Numbered from the stretch's first letter, positions 25,811-39,072 are shown. The stretch is 64,000 bases of DNA from Paracentrotus lividus (GCA_940671915.1 CALNVZ010000174.1:16899570-16963569), one strand, 5' to 3'. Notes: generated by a model from the sequence alone, not told the origin. Translations and numbers: made by a program.

Positions 25811-26809
25811 CAATATGCACCAAAAATCCTACAAGCTCTGACTAATTTGGAAAATAGACGATTCACGGGAGGTTTAGTCCAAAAGGGACAGGCTAATCCA
25901 TAGAAATAACATTTCAAAAATTCGTAAAAAATAACAGATTTAATCGCTAGATTTTGCTTATTTGTTATTTAAATAATCAAAGGGAATTGTACTAGCATGT
26001 GAACACAAATAAATCATATACACAGTTCGTCATAAAGGTGGGATATTTCTCGGCTCAAGCGACATTATGTTGCCCGTTATTAATTTCTGATGTGTTTGTC
26101 CCGCTTTTACTATCTGGGATCCTGGCTATTCTGACGCTTCCCTCACCTTCCCGGTTGTTTTTCTTCAAAAAGTTTGTTCACCCTCAGAAGATGGCCATTT
26201 TCGTATTTTTTTTCTTTTGGGGCCCTTTTTGTCGCGCGCCCACTAAGGCCCCCTCGAGTTCTTCCCAAGGAAACACGTAGGTGGAGATTTGTTATATTTT
26301 TAAGTAAAATCTGTTAATTATGGTTACAGGTTCGACTCGTTTGTAGGGAGGGGTCAAATTTATTTTGATTGGGGTTTCAACATTCACTTTTATTCATTTT
26401 TTTACACCAGGAAATTTCTTTTCCTTAAATTGTATTGTAAAATCTCACCAAACATAATCAAAATAATATTATCAATATGACTCTTACAGCTGTCATCAAG
26501 GGTTAACAAAAAGGGGGAAAATTATATATTTAAGGGTTAAAGGTGGTTTTCATTTCTTTGTTTCGACTTAAAGATGGATAATATTCGAATTTTCACCATC
26601 TCGTTTTTTACTTAACCCCTCCCTAGACAATAGACCTAAAGCTGTCCCCGATATTAGATTACTTATATGCTATAGCGGCAAAAATATTTCCACCTTTTAT
26701 GACGCAGTGTAGACACAGCAATTAGGATAATGAATCAGTGGATTTACTCAAAAAATCTCCAAAAGGGTTTAGTCCGTTTGGAATATGAAATCTACATCAA
26801 TTGAGCAGG

Positions 26810-27230
26810 ATATTCGGCGCGCAAGCATAGTTTCTTAACTGTATATAAAAAAATTGAAATTGCGAATGCATGTTGATATTCGAAATTTGGCACATTCTCA
26901 TTGCGACATAAATCGCTGAGCAAACTATAGTTGGGCGCGCGTTCATTGTCGTTTATCTCCGACTATAAAAGAGAAACGTTTATTCACATTATTGTTATCT
27001 GATAGTTACCGAGGATAGTTACGAATCCGGAGTATAATTATCCGCTTGTTAAAAAGAAAAAAGAAAGGACTTTTTACTTCTATTCAGGATAATGCGACAA
27101 CTTGGTGACAGACTCTTAAATGATAGGTCCATAAATCAATTTGGATTACGAGCCTTCTAGTCATTTTCAGAACATCTGAAAGCTTCAAGTCGACGACTTC
27201 ATCTTGTTGGGAGGCTTTTTTAAGGTAAGT
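26810..27230 (+). promoter_or_regulatory. Candidate TATA promoter and non-coding first exon
   Basis: TATAAAAG (26964-26971) lies in CpG-rich DNA with two GGCGCGC words upstream. A start near 26995 would give an exon of about 230 nt ending in TTAAG/GTAAGT (donor 27225-27230), a full-consensus 5' splice site. The only AUG frame inside is 22 codons (from 27091), so the exon would be mostly untranslated. No downstream exon is clearly recognisable. Two plus-strand frames at 28079-28474 and 28564-28917 are unassigned. It could also be the promoter of a lost mobile element. Confidence 0.35.
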
Positions 27231-27369
27231 GATAATTTTACATGATATGACCCTTCTGGCGATTTATTTCCAGGAGTTTGTCACCCCAAATGGCTATTTC
27301 CAGTCATTTCTCTATAGAAAATGCTGAAAATTGGAATTGGGGGTGGGACCAAAGATACACGTCTGATGG

Positions 27370-28920
27370 CGGCAGTAACTGGGGGGGGGGGTGGGGGGCT
27401 TGACCACAAGAAAAAAAAGGATAAACAGTGGAAAACCCCACTTTCTTGCAGAATGCAGCATATCCTTATGAAAGCATATAACATTTGTAAGAAGCTTAAA
27501 TACTTTGCCGGGTTTCAGCCCACCCCCGCCATGGAATATCTTTCGTGGCTGAGCGAAAGTAGGGTGGGGGGGGGCTGAACAGGTAATCCACAAATCATGT
27601 CATTTTCCGTTTGTCCACGGTTGCTAAATGGGGATCATCGTCATTAACCATGCAAACCCGTTCATACTTTAAATCTGGCTGTTGTATTCTGTGTGTATAT
27701 ATATTTTGTTGCCGCATTATACTTGTCCCTTTATGCTTCTATATCGTACATAGTTTTTTCATGGAGAGTAAGGCACGACATTTCGACTGGCAATTGCGGC
27801 GAGAAGGAGGCACAAGATGGGGAATTGCAAGCCCTCCAGTCCCCTCCCCACTCACCTCCCCAGCTCTGCGGCCCTGTTGAAACATTCAACAAAAATTAGC
27901 AGATGTAGTGGTAAACACACTCCAGTGAACGTTCATGAAAATTATAGGGCTACGTGAAATTCATAATTATTCCGACCCCCCCCCCCGTGAAATCCAGTTC
28001 GGGCCTGGGGGAATGTGTAGAGTGTTACTTGTTCTTTAAGTTAAATTCTGTCATTAAAGGGATGCAGTTAATTAACAATTGAGTGATATTCAAATCACAT
28101 TTTTATTCGATTTAGCTTATTTTGCCAGCAAATATAAACACATAGCGTCGCGTGTTTTTACAAACCGTCATAAACCGAATTTGGTCAAATTTTCGAAAAT
28201 TGAGTTTTCGATATTCTTAAAGCCTGTATTTCAACTCTATCGAATGACCAAATTTTCAAGGTCCGAAATCTTTAATTATTTTAAAAATAAGAGAAGGATT
28301 CAAATTTCGTTCAAAACGTCACATCGCTTCCAGTTAATTTTACGAAGCGTCCTAAACCATATGTTCTACAATAAGCAGTCTTCAGAATTTGAGCGCGCAA
28401 CCCGACCTAGACGGTGCGCGTATGCACTTGATGATTTTACGAACCGTTCTATCTCCGTGGTTATAGGACGCTAAAAAAACATGCGCGTTGAATACGCATG
28501 ATTTCGAAGTGACCTTAACCCCCTGTTTGTCGATAAAAAATTCAGCTCTTCTAAAAAATTACCTTGCATTTTCTAAATATTTTAGGAATTTCAAACCCGA
28601 TTGCATATAATTTCTTTCATATTGTAAATTATAGAATTTATGCCTATGTACATGATGTAATTAATTGCCTGTTTCTTCAAAGCGCGAAGTTATCGAGCGT
28701 TCAGAAGAACATCCAAACTTTGAACGCGATTATCTCAAAAGCTGGTTATTGGGAACTCCGCGAGGGTAGGGACGGTTTCGTAAAATCACTGACCCGATAC
28801 GGTCAAGTCTGGGATCTCCTTCCCAAATTGCAGCTAATGTCGGCTTGCTTTACTTTCGAGATTATCAATGAAATCCATACTCAAATTTTATTAAACCAAC
28901 CCCGGATGCGTTTATAAAAC
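27370..28920. other. CpG-containing segment with G-runs and unassigned open frames
   Basis: Contains G-rich runs at 27379-27399 and 27563-27576, a C-run near 27976, and two plus-strand frames (131 codons ending 28474, 117 codons ending 28917) with no recognisable domain. Within the first frame inverted words (TTGGTCAAATTTTC / GACCAAATTTTCAAGG) suggest repeat DNA rather than protein. I see no supported gene. Confidence 0.4.
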
Positions 28921-30107
28921 CAGTGCTTTTCCACACAGAACAACATACACCCATTCCTTGTATATTCCCGCCCATAGCGGCCTATACCTAACAGCAGAGG
29001 GTACTGGTGTTCGGCTGTATGCTTGGCATTGTTGTTACAATGACTTATAACCGCATTTATGAAACTTTCTTTTAGACTGTCCTCTCATTTCCTCTTTCCT
29101 GTAGGTTGATTCTCATCCTTGGTTGAATTCCCCCTTTAAGTGTGAACATATTGGAAAGCTATGTGCAGGTCGTGATATTTTCACCAGAGTTGGTTGTACT
29201 CTATTGACAAACCTCTTTTTATTAAATGGTTAAAAAATAGCATTTAAGGCATTTTATTATTTTTTCATGAAATATTAGTGAGCCTTGTGACGTCATATGA
29301 CCTTGATAATGGACTTTTTGACCTCTTTGCTTTTGAGTTCATTAATCCCTTTATGGTGTTATGACAAATTACGTGATATCACCTTTACAACTATGACCAG
29401 ACTTGACTAAAAACTAAAGTTCGAAAATCACTACCCTTCGGAACAAATTAGCAGTGGACTTGCTAATAACGTGGGCAAGGGGGGGGGGCGGTAGCTGTTT
29501 ATCCATTTATTATGTGCATTCTAATTTTCTAATACATGTTCTAATCATTCCGTAGTGTTGGCATCTGTGGGTTTATCAATAATCGACACGTGCTACAGTA
29601 AGGCTAAAAAAAAATGTTGCCTAGGCATATGCTTAAAAAAAAAAAAATCTATACGATATCGCAGTAGAAAACCGCAGTGGGGAAAACCCGCCAGTGGGGA
29701 AAAACCCACATAGAGGCCCGTATTCTGCTAACGGGGTTGTTAGAGTTGTGCTCTGAGCAAAATAGTAAGGGTAATGAAACGGAAATGCAAACGGCTGATT
29801 TGCTCGCTTCATCTATTAAAGCGTTTAGTTTCAAAGTTTATGTTGTGAAGTTTCAAGTTTATTCACTTTCATAAAAAAACGTGAGACTGTATATAAACAT
29901 TATACACAGTATCCAATAAATACATAGATACATGAGAAGCATAAATGTGAAGAGTCTGTAGAGAGAAGAGTACTTAAGCAACATTTTTCAAAAACTTAAG
30001 TTTATATTGATAAATCTATGAACACCATCAGAAAAACTGGTGCAAGATTCAGTTTTTGAAAATTCAATCTCTCAGGTCGCCCAATACAGGAGAGCCCCAT
30101 TCAAACA

Positions 30108-30215
30108 TTGATGATTTTTTAGTGGAAGCAAGTACCTAAGTCATAGTTTTAGTGGAAGAAGTACTCTTAAGTCCAAGTTTTTAGTGGCAAAGGATTACGT
30201 AAGTCTATCCAAGCT
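30108..30215. repeat. Short tandem repeat of ~35 bp (three copies)
   Basis: TTTTAGTGGAAGCAAGTACCTAAG and variants repeat three times. A related set (GAAGAGTACCTTAAAG, GAGAAGTACCTAAGGTCC) recurs at 31709-31800. Degenerate minisatellite inside the foldback complex. Confidence 0.6.
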
Positions 30216-32004
30216 TGCGATCAAAGATTTTAGTATAAGGGAAAAAGGGATGGGGCTAGCTCTGCCCGTTTAGGTACTTGCGTGGAGACCTATGACAGAT
30301 CTGTTTACCAAAATGGGTTGACAGCAACGAGAGGGGATGCTTATAGTAGGGGCTCTCTCAGCAATAAACCTGTTTTTATGGGCGGGTGGTGAGGCGGGGG
30401 GGGTAACGAACAACCCCATAGGCAGTGTGTAGATCTGTATTAGGGTAGGAATGTAAGTTTATTATGAACATTAAAAACTTGGACCGTTTAAAATCTGACA
30501 ATCAAGGTGGGGACGGGGCTATATGATCCGTTTTTCTTACACCCCCCCCCGCGCCACGAGCGCCCCGCCCATGACGGCGCGCCCAAATAAATAATAACGA
30601 ATGGGATGTGTATTCAAGGTTCATTTGATACCCAGGTTTCAAAATGCAATGTATGCAGTTTTCAATCAAATGATAATTTTCAGACTGGATACGGAGCTCT
30701 TGAAAGTGCCCGCCCTCTTCTAACAAAATTCAACACCCACACCCCCGTCCCAACTTAAAAAATAAAATAAAATAAAAATGGATAGGGTAGCATTTTTCCA
30801 TCCCACTTGAAATGTTCATTGAAATTTTCTTCTTTAATTAATAGGATCTTTTTGTTAATTTGTGTCAGACAGTCACAGATCCAGGGAAAGGGCGGCTGCC
30901 GTTAGCACAAAAAAAGGAAAAGTGCCTTCTAGAATGGGTATACCACTGCCAACCCCACTCTGTACTATTCCAAAAGGTTCATTATAGTGGCTACAAATAA
31001 GCAAATGGCCTGCTATAATTTAGTCTCCGCAGATGCAGGATCCGACGCATGTATTATTTGTGGTAACAAAGAGCCCCCGCCATTTTTTACAATGAGAACC
31101 TGCCACACACACAAAACGTATTCCGAACTTTCTATCACTCTTTCGTCTTACAGGGGTACTAAGATTCTAATAGATGTCTATGAATGCACATCACCATCAT
31201 TGCCAATACTAACATCGCACCTGTCTTCATAGAAACATTTAATTGTCGCAATGAATTGTCTATGTCCCTTCATTTATCAGAACGAATGCCTTTGGTGCAG
31301 GGATGAACACACTTGTCAAACTGTTTGGCATATTTACACTTGATTTTCTATTGAAATAATTGAATAAATAGAGATGGTTTTATCAGGCGACAGGGCCTCA
31401 ACCTTTCAGTTTGCGGTGGAGAGATGACTCATTTATGATCTGAATAATTATGACAATTAATTTTTGTTTTGGTACCCCTTATCAAAAAAAAGACAAAATA
31501 CGCTTTTAGGTTGGCAGTACGGTAAAGGTATTGACCCCCCCCCCCCATTACGATAAAATAGGGTATATCACGTTTAAGCATAGTTACCACCATTAACCAT
31601 ATGAAAATCAAGAAGGATGTGATTTTAGTTTTTTAATTAATTGGACAAAAAACAATATGAATTGCCCCAACAGGAACCCCAATTTCATACCGATTATATG
31701 ATTGTTTAGGGAAGAGTACCTTAAAGTTCCAATGGTTTTATGTGGAGAAAAGTTACTTATTGTCCATTTATTTAGAGGAGAAGTACCTAAGGTCCAACTC
31801 CGGCTATTGATTATCGGAGATGATATGCATAAAATTACTGAAATTTGCCGACTAGTGCTTACTCCTCCCTTAAAAATCAACTCCACAAAGATTGAATTCT
31901 GAAATCAAAAATTTGTGATGTGCAGGGATAGTTTGAAAATTATTCAAATACCCTTGTACTCAGAACTCTATTATATGTGATTAGCAGTTCCCCATGGATA
32001 ATGT

Positions 32005-32436
32005 AAGAAGCATGACAGTGCATCAATCACAATTTTGCAAGATATTTTCAGAACAATGGGGTTCGGTGATGCGTCACATTGGTGAGCTGAAAGACCTATC
32101 AATACAATGATAATGAGTGGCACTTTCCAGTGATATAAACGTCATAATCACTACTGTCATGTTTTTTAAATGATTGATGATGAAAGTTGGGTTCCCTTTT
32201 TAGGAACATTGCAGCAACCCATCTCAATGAGCGTGAAAGTGAACCACTCACAATTTTGCAAGACATTTTCAAAACAATGAGGTTCAGTGATGCGTGACAT
32301 TGGTGAGCTGAGCGGGGTATCATTAAAATGGTAATGAGTTGCACTTTCCAGTGATATAAATTTTATAATCACCATGGTAATATTTTTTAAATTATTGATG
32401 ATCAAACTTGGGTTTCCTTTTTTCTGGGTCACCCTG
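32005..32436 (-). repeat. Right compound terminal inverted repeat of the 12.5-kb segment
   Basis: Read on the minus strand it starts CAGGGTGACCC at 32436, beside TA, and contains AAAGGAAACCCAAGTTTG and then AAAGGGAACCCAACTTTC about 230 nt further in. Each is followed by the same body seen at 19959-20308. Landmarks GTGCAACTCATTACCATT, CACCAATGTCACGCATCAC and ATTGTGAGTGGTTCACTTTC match the left repeat with scattered substitutions. Confidence 0.8.
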
Positions 32437-33219
32437 TATATATATATTTTATCAGCAGAAAATTATAATGCAAGAAAGTATGATAATGAGAAAAATCAGT
32501 ATTTTTGACCCTCGGTCTCATGGGGGAAACTTTGGCTTCCTGGACAATCGATTTCGTGGACATCCCCCGTTCTTGTGCCCTTATTCAGTTTGATGTAATA
32601 ATTGGTTTGGAACCGTTGGTGAAGTTAAATTTAACAATTAAACAAATAAATAAACAACCGTAATGCAGAAGGAATAACTTGAACATAGTTAAACCTCATT
32701 TTTCTTTCTAATACATGCACAGAATATGTATTATTAGGCAACGATTTTACTTTTGTCAGCAAGTATGTACAATAACGCAAAAATGACCATATATTTGACC
32801 AACTAAGCCCCTCCACTTTCAAAAACGTTCCGTGGCCCCAATGATCTAAAATATTCAGGAGAAACTGTTCACTCACTTAGAAAAAGGGTAGCTAATCCCA
32901 AACATTTTCCAATTTTCGACTTTCCACGGGTTTATTAAGTACATGTAGATCTATATCTAGTTATTAACTCAGTTGTGGGTCAGTGATGACTTCCACTGAC
33001 AATAGTATGAGTGATGTTGCAATTATCCAAGCTCGGCGTGATTTAAGAAACACCAAAACGTACACTGGACTAGGATTGAAGTACACATCGAAAAATGAAA
33101 TCAATAATTAATATTACGTCTTGCCGCGAAATATATCTAATATATGACAATTAGATGGGTTTATAATTCATGAAAACGTCGTTTGATTTGTGGAAAGGGT
33201 AGAGTTGAAAAAATAGTGT

Positions 33220-33900
33220 AATTCTCCGTGACAAAACCAAATCTACGCAAAAATAACACTGAACAACTCGAGCAACATCACGTCATCATCACGTGACTAC
33301 GATCATCACCTGACGCAGTTGACCAATAAGAGCGGTTTATTCTCGCACCGGCAGATGAGCGTCGCTTCGGATCGGTCGTGATGAAAGTTGGCGTGAGTTT
33401 TATTGGCTCCTGACTCTGGTACATCATTAAATAACATGATTTTGATATTTTTGTGTAGAGTAATATCTATGCTTTCCAAAAATATCAATATTTTGTTGAC
33501 CAAGTATTTTTCACTGTGAAAATCATCCTTGTTTCCAAGTGTTTTTGTTATTTCCGTTACTGCTATAGTATAGGCTTGATATCATTCCCGAATCACTATA
33601 AACCTCATTTTTTTATTGAATAGATCGAAAGTACAATGTCTTATGATGAAATAGAGACCTTGTTTGTGAAATTGAACAATTCTAAGGGTGTAAAATATTG
33701 ATCTGCGCGACCGTCTCAAAACACGCATTTTCCGCGCAGGTGACCGATTTTCATGAATACGTTCTCGATAAAAGAGAGCTCGTTCGATCGCCTGGCTGAG
33801 TGACTGTGTACGAGGCAATGGAGTCAAGAAAAACGCGCATTCCCCACGATCTTCGACTTTCAATCCCCTTTAATTATGACGAAATTATCAGCTTTTTGCT
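33220..33900. promoter_or_regulatory. CpG-rich patch with CRE, E-box and CCAAT words
   Basis: Within about 60 nt there are a CRE-like TCACGTCATC, an E-box CACGTG (33290-33295), TGACGCA and CCAAT (33323-33327). They are followed by a CpG-rich stretch (CGCACCGGCAG, GCGTCGCTTCGGATCGGTCG) and another at 33700-33860. Clustering of such words in a CpG-poor intron suggests a promoter or enhancer. No TATA box or certain exon was found. Confidence 0.35.
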
Positions 33901-35415
33901 AATTTATTTTATTTTTTTTTTCAATTCAATTTATAGGTGTGTTAGGCCAAAGTACCAAAGTGAACTGAACTATGGAAAATCTAAGCTTCCAGCTTTCTGG
34001 CTGGCCTTGATCAATCTAATAAGACATGCCTTGAACTTAATTTGTATGCAAATCAGGCGCATATACAGACCGCTTAATGACTAAGGGCTCATTTATTAAA
34101 GCCTGCCCTACTAATAGATGTTATGGACATTTGCAATTACATAAGATGGTTTTAATTGGTTTTCATGAACAAGCAGTGATTGTATTGAATTAGAGTGCTA
34201 AAAGCTTTAGATATCTAGGCTTATACCATTATGAGTGTTAAAGGTAATCAGTATTAGATCAAGATATATTTTCTTTGAAAAAAATTATAATGCCATATTG
34301 GTGCATGTTCTACTGCATAAGTAATGAGACGACAGTACATTATTATGCACTGGCATTATGAATGCATAAACATATTACATGTTATCAATTCTATTCATAG
34401 AAATAGAGCCAAAGATTGCTTCTCTTTCTTTTATAATAGCATTAGTAAACTGCATCGGATAACTTGTTTAGGACAGGACTAATATTAATCATATTGATAT
34501 ATTAATCATATTCTTACATTTATCTTGGCTTAACTCACTATTTTACATATTTATATCTCTATTTTATTCATTTATCTTCCTAAATATATCTTGAAGTGTT
34601 CCAGGGGTTTGGCTGGGCTGACATGAGAGTGGATTTTCACCTTCAGAGACCAAATTGAAGCCTCTTATTTCTTTCAAGTGGATAATTAATGGCCAACATT
34701 CCCAAGAGGTATTATGTTGATTATTAACCAATTTTATTGGTGGACTACAATTCTTAATAAAGGGAATCTAGTGTAGTGGGAAGGTGTGGGAAGATGAAGA
34801 AAATATAACTTACAGCTGACATGTTTGGGTCCCGAACGTTTTGTGTTGTCCCATACATGCATTTCTGTGTAAGTGCATGCGACTCAAAGCTGAATTGAAT
34901 TTCTTGTCATTTTGGCGATTCCAAAACCTCACAGCACAAAATAATGCTTAGGTGAAATGTTATCAACCTCTCCAAATCACAATTAGACTGTCTTCCACAT
35001 CTCAATGTCATGACCAAAACACTATTTTCACTTTAATACAAATACATGCATACCTATACATTACCTATACATGTATCACAACATCTGGATGTTAGATCTG
35101 GCAAACCTGCAATGTACTACCACACACATGTTTAATTCACAAACATATTTTCTCTTTCATCTTTCGATAAAATGCACATTTGTGTTAATTCTAAAACATT
35201 TATTTGTGACATGACTGCTAAAAGCCACCAATAAGTCACGAAAAGTGCAACAGAGTAAATTGTTGGAGAAGTGTGGTTTTCTACTTGAGACATCCTTGAT
35301 AGCTCTTACTATAATTATTATTTTTAACTTTGGTATGCTTTACATAATACTCATTTCTCACTCTTCATATCTAAAAGAAATTGCGCCCCAGTGCTTTTTT
35401 TTTCTTTCTCTCTTA

Positions 35416-35463
35416 TATCTCTCTCTCTCTCTCTCTTCTTCTTCTTCTTCTTCTTCTTCTTTC
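35416..35463. repeat. Compound microsatellite (CT)n then (TTC)n
   Basis: About ten CT units are followed directly by about nine TTC units. Ordinary intronic simple repeat. Confidence 0.95.
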
Positions 35464-36900
35464 TTGGTTTGATTCATATCCTCTTGAAGTGTTGTAACTT
35501 GAAATTGAAAGTATTATTCATCTCTATTCAGATACAATAAATTAATTATCATTATAAACTTATGAAATATGACTATATAAATACTCTTCAAAAGGGTGGG
35601 GCTCTGTAACATTTGCTTTTAAATCCTTCTGCATCAACAGGATTTCATCATTTAAATCAAGCATTTTTAGCCTCAAATGAAAGTAAAAATTTCAGTCCCC
35701 AGTCCTCTAGCGATTAATTTCAGTCTTCTTGACATGGATCACTTAAACTCATAAAAAAACAATATGCAGAAATTCACAGCTTAATAAATCCATTATTTAA
35801 TCTACAGTTGTAATAAGTTATAAATAATTACAACTAACAAAAGGTAGCTACAGTACACCTCTTCAATTGTTATTGATGTAAATTTTCTATATACTTCCGT
35901 TCAATATTTGTTAATTAAGCTGGGCAAATATGACTAGCGACAATGCAAGCCACAATGTAAATAAAAATAGTAATTGCATTTTGTGCAGAGTGTATCATGC
36001 CATTTTCATATAATATCAGTGCAAGGGTGTGATGTATTGACAGCAGTTCAAACTATTACACACTAGGTTATTGAATGACAAAAACGGATCAATTGCCATA
36101 CAAGCAATATCACAATGGAGTTCTGTGCATGCCTACAATACAAGGTCATGATAAGACAAACAATATTCCTGACCGCAACTGTCATGTTCGCTGTTGATTA
36201 TGGGCAGGCCCAGTAGCAGAACTACATGTTTTGTAGCCTCAACTTAGAATGAATTTATACTCCTTTCTTAGACCTACTTGTAAATGTAATATAAATCTTA
36301 GATTCTATATCAAGAAATTGAATACCATTTACTATCAACAATTTCTTGTTAATTGTTTAGATAATAAAAAATTATTAAAGTAAAAATTATGATCCATTTT
36401 TTTCTTGAATTTGCTGACCTTGACAGGATCTCACATTCTTAGTTGAATTGAAATATTTAGTGTTCAGGGTTCCGTCCTATGGAACAAGAACAATATACAG
36501 ACTCCAATTGAACAGTCAGTATCTTATTGTGTTTGTTTATGCACCTGTACAGCTACATATACATGTACACATGTAGCTTCCCATTGGTAGACCTTCATCT
36601 GTTGAGCATCCATATGCAGTAGGCCTACTAACATGCAATTAAATCTTCTTTTTTTTCAAACAGAAATATCTTCCCTCAACCCATAATTCTCTGTGTAAAA
36701 ATGATAAGGGCAGTGGCTAAGAGCTATCCCACAATTATCCTCATGCAAGTATCACCAATATTGTGTACTTACGCCTACATGTCGGCCAACATACATGTAA
36801 TGCAGACTTTCAGTAAATCTTTAACATTGTTAGCTTACATCTACATAATTACATTAATGGAAACACATGCTAATCAAGCCCACAGTGACACTCGCATCCT

Positions 36901-37040
36901 ACTGAGTAGGCCTACCCACTTACACCTGGGTAGGGAGAAGTAATGTGCATAAAATGCCTTGCTAAAGGATGCAAGTGACAAGCAGGGGACCAACCCCACG
37001 ACCTTTGCATTCATGATAGTCTAGTAGAACACTCCAAAAA
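36901..37040 (-). mobile_element. tRNA-derived SINE fragment
   Basis: Read on the minus strand from 37040: a degenerate A-box region, GACTATCATGAATGCAAAGG, GTCGTGGGGTTGGTCCCCTG (a decayed B box), then AGCAAGGCATTTTATGCACA and TTACTTCTCCCTACCCAGGTGTAAGTG. The series of a tRNA-like head, a CAAGGCACTTTAT-type body and ACCCAGGTGTA is typical of a widespread marine invertebrate SINE type. The Pol III boxes are too decayed for activity. Confidence 0.6.
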
Positions 37041-37342
37041 AACGTCTCTTCACAAGTCAAAATATCCAGTGTATCCAACCACTAGATCTATCAAAATGAA
37101 TTGCAAACACAATAGGTTGACAATTGTAGGTATACATCATATTACTTGTTAACCTGGTGTATAGTTTTGGTAGCAAAAAAGGAATTGGCACAAAACCGAT
37201 CAAATGTAGTACATGTTGTCCACAGTGCACTAAAAGATATGTGTGAGATATCTTGTGACATTCCTTTCATTATTTCCGATGAATTTTCTGAATTTGTTTG
37301 AATATAGCGTAATTTAACTGCCGTTTATACCTCTGCTGACAA

Positions 37343-37381
37343 GTTCGCACGCCGGAGGTTACGGCGTGAATTAGTGCGAAC
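37343..37381. other. Nested GC-rich hairpin
   Basis: GTTCGCAC (37343-37350) pairs with GTGCGAAC (37374-37381), and within it ACGCCG pairs with CGGCGT across a 7-nt loop. The inner and outer stems make a cruciform-capable unit in a short CpG-rich patch (37320-37450) that also has CCACGTG and CCCCATTGG. Confidence 0.6.
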
Positions 37382-38872
37382 GATCTGTGTGTAACACCCA
37401 CACAAGAGAATCCCCATTGGTTTTCCACGTGAGCCCTAACCTGGACGGGTCCCCGACTTATCTTTTTTATCCTTATATTATGAAATAAAGACACTAAAAA
37501 GAGATTTCAAGTACTATAATTTGCTTTATTATGATTCTTGGATTCAATCTTTCATAATTTATCTTAATGTGAACCAAAATTAATTTTTCTTTCTCCCGAA
37601 ACTATACACCACCTTTAACATTCCATTGATGTCCATTAACGGTTAGCCTGGATACAGCAGTATGTAACAGGAAGGAAAGAAGCAAAGCAACTAAACCAAT
37701 AATGTCACCCAACCAAAATATAACCTTTCAAACTTTATTTTCACTCCACATCTCCTATTTCCTATTCTGCATAACAACAATCCTTGGATTCAAGTATTTA
37801 CTGTGGTTTGTGGTAGGGGCTTCATTTTGTCTTCTCTAATTTGTGGTCAAAATAAATTAGTTTAATACCCACCTTCCTACAAAACACAATCCCTTTATTT
37901 TCTTTTATCTTCAGTCATCTACATTCTACACAATGGCTAAAGTTTGTGGTAAGGGATTGAAAACCATACAGGAATGTGATCATATGGGTCTGGTAAACTT
38001 CCCCTCCAGGTAACAATCAAACTCTCCATCAGAAACACAAAAAATGATTTAATTATAAAAGAATAGGGCAGTTGTAGTGTAAGCCTACTGTATGGTTAGA
38101 TAGAAAGAAACAAATTCATCATACATTTCAATTTCATTTCACAAAAGTATTTTATTTGGGGATGCAAATACACCTGCATGTTTATGTTTACGTTTTAATA
38201 TTTCAAAATGCTAGTCAAAGGCAAAATGCTATTTCTCTTCTCAATGATTCCATCTGTGACTCTCACCCAAACAATGTGTGATGTCATCCAGCCACCCACC
38301 CACACACCAAGTCTAATATGTACATCAACAGACCAATGCAAACCACTTCTGTTTATAGAAATATGATGTTGACAGAAACAATTTGGACGGATGTACACTG
38401 CCACTTTCTAAATACAAACAAATACAACACGCGTGGTGGGAGTGCCACTACAACCACCGGAAACATTTGTGATGTCACAACTCAACCTACACAATGTGGT
38501 TTTTACAACTTCCTTACTAACAAGTACATTGTGCTATTCATAATGATACAAATATTAATATTAATATTCATATTCAGGGGTTTTTTTTTATATCACCCAT
38601 GAAGTTCTATTGTTTCAGTTTTGTATGCGGTAACATGATGCCTTGATGTGTTTGTATACCGGGTAGTTTCCTACACACAAGCAAAAACATTGAGTTTTGT
38701 TCTAGATTTTAAAATACCTTATTTCCTGCTAATCTTCCACTTGATGCCACTAATTTGTTTGTTCAGGGTTTTTTATAATAGCTAAGTTATGATGCATAAA
38801 AATGTGTTCTTAACTGTTATAGGCAACGTAGAAAGCAGGTCAAATCAAAAAAATATTTTCAGTGACAAGTTA

Positions 38873-39072
38873 CTGTATAAGCCAATATTTTCGAGTCCAG
38901 ATATTTTCGCGATTTTGGACTAGTTGGGGAAATTCGCAAGAGCAAAATTTTGCGATTTTGGTGATGAGTTCATTACTATAAATAGCATTGTACTGAAGTG
39001 GAAATTTTTGTGATGAACGACTCGAGAAATTCGCGAAAAATGAAGTCACCGCGAAAATAACCACTTATACAG
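38873..39072. mobile_element. 200-bp palindromic MITE with TA flanks
   Basis: Ends CTGTATAAG and CTTATACAG are perfect inverses flanked by TA on both sides. The inner parts also match inversely (AATATTTTCG / CGCGAAAATAA), and the word TTCGCGATTTTGG recurs. Size, TA flank and lack of coding sequence fit a Tc1/mariner-type MITE. Confidence 0.8.

Larger units (their letters stand above)
19959..32436. mobile_element. 12.5-kb segment bounded by doubled terminal inverted repeats
   Basis: The two compound repeats above face each other with CAGGGTG ends and TA flanks (TATATA on both sides), as expected of a Tc1/mariner-type TA target site. Just outside lie inverted copies of the ACGAGGCCGAGGG unit (19919 forward, 32509-32522 reverse, GACCCTCGGTCTCAT). 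No transposase could be recognised inside. It may be a palindromic MITE later expanded by nested insertions, or a large non-autonomous foldback element. Confidence 0.55.

Noticed and set aside
28079..28917. Two plus-strand open frames of 131 and 117 codons
   Set aside because: No recognisable motif, no convincing splice sites around them, and internal inverted words point to non-coding sequence.
33800..34084. 94-codon plus-strand frame
   Set aside because: Mixed polar start and Phe-rich middle come from CpG-rich DNA running into a T-rich tract; no family match and no gene structure.
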